NCBI GenBank assembly: GCA_018398765.1
Contig: JAHBMJ010000283.1
Coordinates: forward strand, 24,646 to 44,628
Reading direction: 5' to 3'
Source: Chromera velia
Lineage: Eukaryota; Sar; Chromeraceae
DNA: 19,983 bases
Notes under the pieces: generated by a model
What the model saw: the letters and a program-made list of their open reading frames with translations, nothing else
What the model was told of the DNA's origin: nothing
Databases searched by the model: none
Part shown: positions 1 to 8,299 of the stretch, in pieces
Layout of the letters: each line of letters opens with the position of its first letter
Position numbering within the stretch: the stretch's first letter is position 1
Position numbers and translations under genes: made by a program

Positions 1-323
1 GGGGGGGTGGAGGTCCATTCTGTCCCCCGCCCTTCCACTGACCCAATGTGTGTCCATGTGGGAGGGCGGAATTCCATCAGAGAGGAAGAAACTCTGGAAG
101 GGGGGGGCGCAGGCGCTTACCTGTTCTGGCTTCTCCTCTGCAGCATGGCCGATTGGATCCAAATGAAACGAATCTTTGAGTCTCTCCCTTGGTGTCTCTG
201 CCTGCGTCTTCCGGTGCGTTCCTTTTGTCTGCTCAAACCTATGTCTGTCTGCGTGTCCGTCTCTTTGCGTGAGTGGACCGATGGAAAAAAGGAACAAGTG
301 AAAGCTTCTTTTCCTGCTTGCAG
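1..323 (+). other. Left-edge intron or exon of the aminotransferase gene, unresolved
   Basis: A strong pyrimidine-rich acceptor ends at 143, and a second ends at 323 before the first secure exon. An exon at 144-213 (starting MADWIQMKRIFESLP) would end in phase 0 at a GTGCGT donor, which fits the exon at 324. However, its residues do not clearly resemble the family segment expected before LLLAHLYG. Another frame reads GRLDPNETNL, which is family-like but stops at a TGA. I leave this unassigned. Confidence 0.3.
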
Positions 324-1708
324 ACCCGGGTGCTCTTGCTGGCCCACCTATACGGATCTCGAGGAGATATCTCTGAGGCTGTGGCTTTTGCACGGAAACA
401 CAAGTGAGTGGGGGGGTTGCCGAGTTAGAGGGGGAGATATGGCTAGTTGATGGCAGGTCGGCAGGAACTCTGAAGCTTGAGAGCGGCAAGCTGGTTTTTC
501 AATTCCCTGGCTTTCCTCTGTCTACTTCTTCATTTGCTTGTGACGACCAAGCTATTCTCTCTGTGTGGGACACGAAGCATTTGTAGCATTCAGGCTCGAG
601 GTAGATAGAGGGAGTCTCTTCCTTTCGGTTGACCTCGGGGGGCAAGGAGAAAAGGCGCCAGTTGAAAACGAAGTTTGCGCAGGCACTTGATTGCTTGTTG
701 ATTCATGGATTTCGTCCGGCATGCTCTTTTCTGGTTTGCAGTACATACAGTCTGCATGGATGGATGGGCCTCAGTTGACCTTGATGTTTCTTTGGATGAG
801 TGGTCGTTTCACGTCTCCGTCTCTCTCTGCGTGCAGTCTGATCGTGATAGAAGATTGCGCCGAGACTGCAATGGGGGATTTCTATAGAGGTGAGGCGGGT
901 GCGTTGTTCGTGTCTGGGGGGTCTTTTCTTCTTCTTCTCTCCCATTTTTTGGTGTTTTTGTCTCACGCATGCACTGATTGATCCTCTGTCTTTCCGCATG
1001 AATGCCCATCTGTTGACAGCTGAGTCCTTTTCTCCCTTCTCTGTTTGTTCTCTGTGAGACTTTGTGCGTGGGAAAGTCAAGTAGCGAATGCAGGCCGGTG
1101 TACATGTCTGGATGTTTTCTATCAACCATGTTTGTTCTGTTCAGGTGAGCTCATTTTCCCTCTCCCTCTCTCTTTCTGATGACCCGACTCTCTGCACACC
1201 CCCTGCTCCTTGAGTCAACATGCGCCGATCGATGTTTGCAGGACATCCTGAGGCAGATGCTTCGTTTTTTTCTTTTGGGCTGATCAAGACAGCCACTGCC
1301 TTTGGGGGGGCGGTGGCGAGAGTGGGGAATTCGGAGGTGTTGCGGAAGATGAGGGCCCTCCAGAGTGGCTACCCTGTCTATCCAAGGAAACGGTGTGTGA
1401 GTCCCTCAATTAGTGGGCAAATGGAAACCTCCCTTTTGTTTCTTTTCTTTTGTTTTGTTTACTTTCATATGACCGAAGACACACCAGCAGAAAGAGAGGA
1501 GAAGGAGGGTGACAGCAGGGCAGAGGGAAAGAAGACGGGGCAGTGAGGAGAGGAGGACAACAAATCACTCGCAGTAAAACAAAAGCCCTCTCTTCTACGT
1601 TCCAGTCCGCCCTCGAAACCAACCAATGCCGGTAGTTGACAAACCGATCAAAGGGAGTTTCCTCTCCCCTCTCTCAAACGGGAATGCACTCTTAGGCCCG
1701 TCTCCTTC

Positions 1709-1739
<31 letters not shown>

Positions 1740-3401
1740 GTTGTCTGTTTGTAGTTGCAGGTATTTGCAGCGCCTTCTTGCGGGTCTGTTTGTGATCTGG
1801 GGACAGTCCCGTCTCGCGACCGGAGCGCTTTTGAACTTCAACAGGTTCGTCGGGCGACCTGTGTGTTGGAAGGAAGGAGAGGAGAGGACAAGGGAGGGCA
1901 GGGCAGTTTGTGGAAGGAAGTGCCGGCAGGGGGGATGTCTGGGTGATTGAAGCTCCGGGTGGCAACAGTGACAGTGGAAGCGGCCCACTTCAAAACGCAA
2001 ACAGCAGAAAAAGAAAGAACACGAGCCGGTCAAATGAGAGAAGTGAGAAGAGAAATGTGAAAATGGGCAGGTCTTTCTTACACAGTGCTCCCCGTGGTTT
2101 CTTTCTACTTACTTCTTCCGTTTCTTCTCATCTCTGGATCTGCCGATACGTTTTGTTGCCTTTGTTTTTCGCTTTTCCTCCCTCCGTGTAGTTTTCTGTA
2201 CAAAATTCTTCTCTGTTTTTTTTTCTCTTATCTGTCGGTCAGATTAATTGGGACTGACCACAAAGAGCTTGTTGTCCGTCTCGTGCGGGGGTTTCCTGGT
2301 GCCTCCTCCAGTCCTGAAGCGTTCCTCTCCAAGTACAGATTCCGTCCGTGTGGCCCTCTGCTTGCGTCTCTACGGTCCGTCAGTGGGTTTGTCAAAAGAA
2401 AAATAAACGGTTTTAATCTCTGCATGTCTATGTCTTGTGAGCCCTGTACAATGCCTTTGTTTCCGGTCATGTTCTGTCTCGACTGTTTGTATGTTGATTC
2501 CCCACGCGTTGTCAAGTCTTTCTTCAAGGACTCATGGGACGCAGATGGCTGCCTCCCCAGAGCTTTCTTCGTTGTTCAATTCTTGCTATTGCTAGGACTC
2601 TTCGTGCCCTGGTTTGGGGTTTTGGGACTCCAGCGATTTGCGCAGATCTCCAAAAATTAACTCACTCTTTTTCTTCACCCTGCCAGAGCCCGTCTTGGAG
2701 GTTGGGTGAAGAAGGAGCAGCCACTGCGAGAGGAGGGGGAGGAGAGGCTCTACAGACTTGCTGTGCGACTGGATGAAGAGGGAATCCGAGTACCCGCTCT
2801 GAGAGCAACACGACGGCACTTCTGGCTTTTTCCCATCGTGGTCCCCTCTTCTCTTTCTCCTGCGTCCTCCAATCCTGCCGAATGTCAGAAGGGAAAAACG
2901 AAGCAGAGCAGGGGAGAGAAGGGCACAGAGGAGACTCCACTGTCTTTGACGGACGCCCAAAAACTGCTCGGCAGAGTGGGGGTGGATGCCTATAGAGGGG
3001 CTACTCAAGTCAGTCAGTCGAGGGGAAAACTGATTCAAAGAAGAAGACTGCAGATACGAGGAAGCACGGAAAATGAAAGGAGAGAAGACCACAGAGCTGC
3101 TCTCTGAGCCTGTCCAGCTTTCTGTCCCGCTGTCTGTTTGTCTGAAACCCTGTTTTTGTTTGTCTGTATTGTTGGTTTAAAATGATCGTGCTCTAGCCGA
3201 GAAAGCGGGAAAAGAGAGGCTCCGGCACGCACCGTGAAGCTTTCCATGAAGGTGCACTGCACACATGCAGTTGGGACTGGTGGAGCCTCCCGCCACAGGA
3301 GCCTTCATACGACCTGAACAAGCGGCAGCATTCATGGACAGGGTGTGTGTGTGTGTGGTGTGTGTGTGAGTGTGTGTGTGTGTGTGTGTGAGTGTGTGTG
3401 G

Positions 3402-3442
<41 letters not shown>

Positions 3443-3477
3443 TGGGTGTGGGTGTGTGGGTGTGTGTGTGTGGGTGT

Positions 3478-3511
<34 letters not shown>

Positions 3512-3778
3512 TATTCGATCGTTCGTCTGTTTGATGATTTCAATCCAAGTCCAGCGTTCTGTCTGCATGTGCTCTTCAATTGCTGTTTTTCTCTTCCTGA
3601 TATGCGCACATTCTCTTTTGCCTGCTCCGTGGTTCTCCTCTGCTGTACGTCTTAGTTTGTGCCGTCTGGTTTATACACTTTCTCCCTATCCGTGTATGCA
3701 TCCTGTCGAGCCCCCCCTCTACTGTCTCTGTCTGGGTCTGCTTCAGTTGGTCTGTTTGTTTGTGTGTCTGCGGCCTTG

Positions 3779-3819
<41 letters not shown>

Positions 3820-4285
3820 TGTCTGTCTGTCTGTCTGTCTCTCTGTCTGCGTCTGCTTGTTATTCGGGAGCACTCGGGAGGGATTTTGTTAGATGGTCCT
3901 CCTGACTTTTTTGTGTTCTGAGAGTCACAACGGAACATGAGAGACAACCACGTCTTTTGTCAGGTTCTGCTCCTGTGCACGCATGCAGGCACTGTACATC
4001 CCCCTCCACCCCCACATGTCATCGAAGGAGATGCTCTCCTGTGCACGGCGCGTCGTTGCTGCGTTGCAACAAACAGAACACCAGGAGGAAAGCAAACTCA
4101 GAAAACCAGGTAACGGCACACTACGGAAGAAGGAAGCTCCATCAAGTAATCAAACTCCATCTGCAGAGGCTCTGACCGAGCCTGAAGAAAACAAGGCCAC
4201 TGAAAATAGAAAAGAAGCATGTAGGAATAAAGGGATACAAAAAAATGTAGAAACAATTGACAGTATTTTACATTCGCGCCTTTAA
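324..4285 (+). CDS. DegT/DnrJ/EryC1/StrS-family PLP aminotransferase, 5' partial, eight exons
   Basis: Family members are fold-type I, PLP-dependent aminotransferases acting mainly on keto-sugars; the substrate here is unknown. I rebuilt exons 324-403, 837-889, 1242-1392, 1761-1844, 2243-2374, 2687-3008, 3271-3342 and 3989-4285. All junctions are GT-AG and phase-compatible, giving 396 residues. Visible motifs in order: LLLAHLYG; ARKHNLIVIEDCAE across the first junction, with the Asp expected to bind the PLP ring nitrogen; FSFGLIKTATAFGGAV, with the probable PLP Lys; YPVYPRKRYLQRLLAG; LVRGFPGA; HFWLFPIVVP; GVDAYRGATQLGLVEPP across a junction; and ALYIPLHPHMS. A Ser/Lys-rich insert follows the WLFP motif, and a charged tail of about 70 residues follows the core. 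The N-terminal domain is missing; an exon at 144-213 (donor at 214, phase 0) is possible but unproven. The 2374 donor (GTCCGT) is weak; 2386 is a same-phase alternative. A good GTAACG donor near 4110 could shorten the tail. Family call firm, exact ends less so. Confidence 0.85.
1709..1736. repeat. (TG)n microsatellite in an aminotransferase intron
   Basis: This is an uninterrupted run of about 14 TG units inside the intron 1393-1760. It ends 24 bases before the acceptor that opens the exon at 1761. Confidence 0.95.
3343..3511. repeat. Long imperfect (TG)n microsatellite starting at a splice donor
   Basis: About 170 bases of TG units with scattered GGTG and GAGTG interruptions. The repeat begins exactly at the 3' end of the exon 3271-3342, so its first GT is the inferred intron donor. 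Open frames across it encode only Cys-Val or Thr-His runs and are artefacts of the repeat. Confidence 0.95.
3776..3850. repeat. Compound (CT)n-(TG)n-(CTGT)n microsatellite
   Basis: Three consecutive simple repeats in the last aminotransferase intron: a CT run, a TG run and a CTGT run. This is about 140 bases before the acceptor region used for the final exon. Confidence 0.93.
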
Positions 4286-4370
4286 TTTCTCTGGAAAAAA
4301 CGTTGGATTTTCCGGTAAATTTGTAGTATGATTATCATTATTCATGAGTATTTTATGTTTGGTAATGTTT

Positions 4371-4406
<36 letters not shown>

Positions 4407-4859
4407 AGGAATGTTAAACCCCAGTTGGAGCCTAGGTTGGAGCGATAGGCTCCCGGGCAGCGTATGCACGAGATGTACAACTAATGTTACAAAGCGATTT
4501 TCTCTTTTTTTAGCTTGCTTTGTCTACTTTTTCCTGTATAATAGTGTATTAAAAAGATTAGAAGAACTTTGAGGTACTTTGAGGTTGGTGATGGTAGGTG
4601 ATGACTAGCGATGTGAGAGAGCACTTTGATCGTGTTTATTGACTCTTCAACCAGGGCCAGAACACTCATAATCAAAAATCTTCTACAAAAGTGGGACTGA
4701 CTCTTTCATGCTCTTTCGTCAGTGAATCGTCACTTAATTTTTGACCGAAAATTCAAGATCGATGCGAAATGATGTCTCGTCTTGGCTAGTCTTGGCTAGT
4801 TTTGGCAGACTTTCGTCGATGGGAACGCGTCTCTGCCGTCTCAGTCCTCAGTGAGAGGT
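4286..4859. other. AT-richer intergenic spacer with (TTAG)n repeat
   Basis: No convincing gene is visible between the aminotransferase stop codon and the CpG-rich region before the peroxiredoxin. The stretch is clearly richer in A and T than the genes. It holds a TTAG tetranucleotide run at about 4372-4406 and a GGAGC-GATAG-GCTCC hairpin at 4439-4453. A short tandem copy of CTTGGCTAGT lies near 4782-4801. The aminotransferase 3' UTR presumably occupies the left end, but no AATAAA was found. Confidence 0.7.
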
Positions 4860-4864
4860 GCCAT

Positions 4865-5129
4865 GCCGGGGCCCGCGCGCGCTGCCACGTATTAATATCG
4901 ATATATCGATACTGCATGGGCCGGGTCCCGTTGCGGGCCCATGAGACGCACGCACGAGAACCGTTCACGAAAGTCGGCGTCTCCAGCAAAACCCTATATC
5001 GATATACGCGGACGTCCTGAAACCATGCAGTACGTACTCCCTTCCTGCTTGAGACTTGGAAACACAGTTCCTTCGCACCACAAGTCACATCTGATAGCGA
5101 AATTCGATTTGGCGAGCTGTGCAAAAAAG
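4865..5129 (+). promoter_or_regulatory. CpG-rich probable promoter and 5' UTR of the peroxiredoxin gene
   Basis: The composition changes abruptly to CG-rich DNA around 4865-4885 and 4915-4985. It contains the 14-base palindrome ATCGATATATCGAT at 4897-4910, a related 12-base palindrome TATATCGATATA at 4995-5006, and an inverted repeat CATGGGCC...GGCCCATG at 4915-4943. Palindrome pairs like these upstream of a start codon suggest transcription factor or core promoter sites, which is inference. The long frame entering from 4941 is open by chance; the signal peptide at 5130 sets the coding start. Confidence 0.5.
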
Positions 5130-5723
5130 ATGAAGTTTCTCTCCTTTGCATTGGTCGGTCTTGCCAGCGTCGCTGAAGGTTTCGCTCCGGTCTCTCGCGC
5201 CTCCTCTCTTTCTTTCTCCAGAGCTCTCAGAGGTTCTCGCCCCTTCTCCTCTCTCGCCATGTCCCTCGCAGTCGGCAGTCCTGTTCCCTCCGCAAGCGTC
5301 TCCATCGGGGGCGAGAAGGTGAACTTCGCTGACGTCCTTAAGGGCAAGAAGGCTATCGTCTTTGCCGTCCCTGGAGCTTTCACCCCCACCTGCTCCGAGA
5401 AGCACCTTCCCGGATACCTCGCCTACTCTGATGAGTTCGCATCCCTGGGTGTGAAGGACATCTACTGCACTTCCACCAACGACCCCTTTGTCCTCAAGGC
5501 CTGGGCTGCTGACAGGAAGGTGCCTGACGGCAAGATCACCATGGTCGCAGACGGAAACGGCGACTTTGCCAAGGCGGCCGGGAAGGTTTTGGACTTGACA
5601 GAGAAGTTGATGGGTGTGCGCACCAACAGATACGCATTCATTGTGGATGACGGAAAGGTCGTCTGGGTTGCTGATGGAGAGGATTCCTTCGCTGAGAAGG
5701 CCCTGGAGTTCCTCAAAAAGTAA
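5130..5723 (+). CDS. Type II (Prx5-like) peroxiredoxin, plastid-targeted
   Basis: A thiol peroxidase of the atypical 2-Cys type II class, which reduces hydrogen peroxide and alkyl hydroperoxides using glutaredoxin or thioredoxin. The protein has 197 residues and no intron. Residues 1-17 form a hydrophobic signal peptide. GFAPVSRA follows, matching the phenylalanine-led motif for entry into secondary red-type plastids, then a Ser/Arg-rich transit peptide to about residue 43. The mature domain starts near MSLAVGSPVP. The active site PGAFTPTC gives peroxidatic Cys88. Cys113, 25 residues later before the family's TNDPFVL stretch, matches the spacing of the second type II cysteine. The conserved Arg lies in GVRTNRYAF (164 or 167). 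The start at 5130 (AAAAAAGATGA context) is preferred over upstream ATGs because it exposes the signal peptide. Plastid location is inferred from the leader alone. Confidence 0.94.
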   Translation: MKFLSFALVGLASVAEGFAPVSRASSLSFSRALRGSRPFSSLAMSLAVGSPVPSASVSIGGEKVNFADVLKGKKAIVFAVPGAFTPTCSEKHLPGYLAYSDEFASLGVKDIYCTSTNDPFVLKAWAADRKVPDGKITMVADGNGDFAKAAGKVLDLTEKLMGVRTNRYAFIVDDGKVVWVADGEDSFAEKALEFLKK

Positions 5724-6527
5724 ACATGAGACTGGTGGTCCCGTTAGGCGAATGTGTGTGTGTATTTTGGATCGAGCTCGCCAGAGCGATTCGATGGAAT
5801 CCTGAGGGGCAACAGAGTTGAGCGAGTCATTGTGCGTAACCATTCAGAGAACGGAAGGAAGGAAGGAAGGCAGGTGATGGATGTGCCCCCATTAGAGAGA
5901 GGAAAGGGAACGACACCAATTTCAGAGAGAAAGCGGTCCGTTGACAAAGATCAAGGCCCGGTCAGTCAGACGCAGAACAGCGGGAAAAGTTGTGGATGGG
6001 ATTGTAGTTCGGTGTTTTGGAGAGGGAGTAACATGTGTATGCATGTGGAAAAAAGACAACTTTTTTCAGTCGAGGAGAGAACAGCCAGCGTTTCTGTACG
6101 GGCACCCAGGTTCACCCACTTTTGACCAGTCAAATGAAGGCAGCCAGATGCATGCAAACTCTCTGTCTGTATGTATGTAGTTTCCTGAAGCAATTCTCTG
6201 TCGTGGAGTTTTGAAAGAAGTAAATGACCCATAGTAGTAGTGGTAGTCATCATCGTGTCACTTGCAGACGTGCAGACAGAAAGTGAACGGGGAAAAAGGA
6301 CCCATCAACTTTGAAGAGTGAATAGACGCCATGCGGGTTTTCGTGAAAAGAAGAGACGAAGAGAGGACCGATCTGTCGTTGAGGGCCGGAAAGGAGAGAG
6401 AAAGCTGGATCGACTGAGTGAAAAGCGACTGCGAAACAGAATCGGACGTGAATGTAACGAGACCTTCGCAGAGCGGGCCGTACACAAACAGGACACACAA
6501 AGTTGCCTGTCTTCATTTATGGCTTCC
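5724..6527. other. Downstream flank of the peroxiredoxin gene, no gene seen
   Basis: The open frames here are short, overlap on both strands and resemble no family. A short GGAA run lies near 5861-5872, and TAGTAG triplets near 6231-6245. The 3' UTR of the peroxiredoxin must lie at the left end, but no clear AATAAA was found. Confidence 0.6.
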
Positions 6528-6651
6528 GATTGACTGCAAATAAGCTGTCTTCGTTGTTTCCTAAGTCGTTCGCCCCCCTCCTCCTGACCATTTCTGTTTT
6601 TTTGTGGCCGTTCTCTTTTATATTGGTCTGAGTCCAATCAGCGTAAGTGAC
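6528..6651 (-). repeat. Left arm of an inverted repeat pair
   Basis: Read on the minus strand this arm closely matches 8125-8299 on the plus strand. Shared blocks include CACTTACGCTGATT, a TCAGAC segment, TTGCAGT near the outer end, and the 20-base GGGGGGCGAACGACTTAGGA. The two arms face each other across about 1.5 kb. This one is shorter because it lacks four small segments present in the right arm. Confidence 0.85.
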
Positions 6652-6859
6652 AGACAAATCAACATACACACCTGCGTCTAATTGTCCGTATGGCCGTCTC
6701 TGTATGCATTCCTTTTCGCCTCTCCCTGCCTGCTTGCATGCCAGGCTGTCTGCATGCCCCCGTTTCACTTCCTCCTTCACTTCTTCGCTCCCTCTGTCCT
6801 CCTCTGTCCTAGCCTCTGCCTTTCTGTGTTCGTCAGGCTGTCTGAATGGTCGGCCTTTC

Positions 6860-7540
6860 TTTAAATAATTTTAATTCTTTGGAGCAGATGACTAGCAATT
6901 CTAGACACTGTAGTAGTACGCAGCGTGAGCTGTTTGCTGCAATGAGTTTCCTCTTTCTTTTTTGATTGCTTATGTACACACAATAAGAGACAACTGAGAA
7001 TTTAAAGATCAATTAAATCATAATTTACACAGTTTTGACGTACAAAAAAGTTTTGATATTCTTTCTAGTATTCTCTTTGTAGATGTACTGTGTAAAGATT
7101 TACAAGTAAATTTTTAGATAAAATTATAGTTTAATTGAAATGATTGAATTATTAAGCATAATATATATACGACAAGACTCGAACTTGCATGCATGGACTG
7201 CCAGGAGCTAGGCTCCGCCGGCTTAGTCAACTCATTCATATTCATATTCATAATAATTAAGCAGCTAGATAAGCAGTGTTATAGGAAACTAAGGATTAGA
7301 CCCTCATTGCTGCATGCCTGGGACTGTACTGATCAATCCTGGGGAGCAGTGTTTTGCTAGCTAGTAGTCCTAAAGTTCGGCTGCTTTAGGTGAGTATTCG
7401 CTAGCGTGCTCCTAGCTTGCAATATGACATGAATGCTCACAGACTGCCCTTTGCCATTGGGAGACGATGGCTGGTGGGTTAATTAAGTCACCTCATCATC
7501 ATCATCATCATCATTATTATTAATCGGTCTATAGACCATT
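6860..7540. other. AT-rich island with several hairpins, no secure gene
   Basis: Base composition falls well below the flanks in G and C. Visible structures are GGAGC-TAG-GCTCC (7204-7216), CCTAAAG-(8)-CTTTAGG (7369-7390), a CAT/ATT trinucleotide run (7493-7522) and the perfect 12-base palindrome GGTCTATAGACC (7526-7537). It lies between the inverted repeat arms, so it may be the interior of an inserted element. No long open frame crosses it. Confidence 0.6.
7165..7237 (-). other. Degenerate tRNA-like sequence (possible tRNA-derived SINE head)
   Basis: On the minus strand, 7188-7172 forms a T-arm with a five-pair GCAAG/CTTGT stem and the seven-base loop TTCGAGT. A box-A-like segment, TTGACTAAGCCGG, starts 44 bases upstream at 7230, the spacing between box A and box B starts in a tRNA. 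The anticodon stem does not form, and the acceptor ends (GAATGAG and CGTATAT) pair poorly. It is therefore not a working tRNA, but it could be a tRNA relic or the promoter head of a SINE. Confidence 0.4.
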
Positions 7541-8033
7541 ATGCAATGCATGAGTCTAGGACAATGCTTTATTGCCCCTTTGCTAAACCTGCATCATACA
7601 ACGGGAGGGGGCTTCATTCTCGCAACTCTAAACACCCTGCATCTAGAAGATGCTTTCTCAATCGCTGATGTCGTTTCCCTTCTGTGGGAGGAGTGCGACG
7701 ACTGCAACAGAGACTCTCAGGCAGTAGAGGCAGACAGGAAGACCGGTGGAGAGGGGGGATGGGAGATGTACTTAGGAGATGGAAAAAGAACATTCAAAAG
7801 GTGAGACGGGAAGAGGGGTAAGTAACCATCACATGCATCGAATTGCAGGCCTTACGATGGAGGGCGCAGACAGACGTTTCGCAAGAGTCGCAGGACCGGT
7901 ATGGGTGAGTGTTTAAGTGCCAGGGTAACCTTCATTCGTGCCAACAATTCGCTTTGCGTTGCGTGTTTTAGAGGGGTGGAGTCTTTCGATAGCAACCACT
8001 TTCTCTCTCTTTCTTGGGCTCTGTCTAATTTAG
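7541..8033 (+). CDS. Possible three-exon small hypothetical gene
   Basis: Three open segments join in phase: 7541-7800, 7849-7904 and 7972-8033, giving 125 residues and a TAG stop. Donors are strong (AAAAG/GTGAGA and TATGG/GTGAGT) and acceptors acceptable (GAATTGCAG and GTGTTTTAG). The introns are 48 and 67 bases, much shorter than those of the neighbouring genes. The first part contains an acidic, helical-looking stretch (LHLEDAFSIADVVSLLWEE) with a CDDC pair. The middle is basic (RRQTFRKSRRTG) and the C-terminus is hydrophobic. I recognise no family. It lies between the inverted repeat arms, so it could belong to a mobile element or be a chance model. Confidence 0.35.
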
Positions 8034-8124
8034 CTTCAATTTCGGTTATTTCATCAGTACTACAGTCTAGTAGTAGTATTAGATAGAAATGCTAATGCCA
8101 GAATCACTCACTAGCAGAGTGATA

Positions 8125-8299
8125 GCCACTTACGCTGATTGCTAGGCTGATTGGATTCAGACAAATTTAAAAGAGAGCAGACACAAAAAACAGATTCTTT
8201 AATAGAAAATAATGGTCAAGAAGAGGGGGGCGAACGACTTAGGAAACATTGAAATAACGAAGACAATTAACTCTAGAGACAACTTATTTGCAGTGAATC
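8125..8299 (+). repeat. Right arm of an inverted repeat pair
   Basis: This is the plus-strand partner of 6528-6651. Relative to that copy it has four extra segments of about 8-16 bases, including an apparent duplication GCTGATT-GCTAG-GCTGATT at its start. The block GGGGGGCGAACGACTTAGGA is identical in both. A separate hairpin, ATCACTC-(7)-GAGTGAT at 8103-8123, sits just inside its inner end. Confidence 0.85.

Noticed and set aside
7-450. 147-codon plus-strand frame at the left edge
   Set aside because: It reads through two strong acceptors and a consensus donor, and it conflicts with the homology-supported frame of the exon 324-403.
2085-2660. 191-codon plus-strand frame
   Set aside because: Only 2243-2374 matches the aminotransferase family; the rest is intron sequence with low-complexity Phe/Leu/Ser content.
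3193-3905. Thr-His, Cys-Val and Arg-Glu frames across the TG and CT repeats
   Set aside because: They are translations of microsatellites inside an intron.
4941-5129. Longer 260-codon version of the peroxiredoxin
   Set aside because: The upstream extension hides the signal peptide at 5130 and crosses the palindromic CpG-rich promoter region.
5085-5843. 252-codon minus-strand frame opposite the peroxiredoxin
   Set aside because: It is a shadow of a real gene; the plus frame has full catalytic motifs and this one shows no family.
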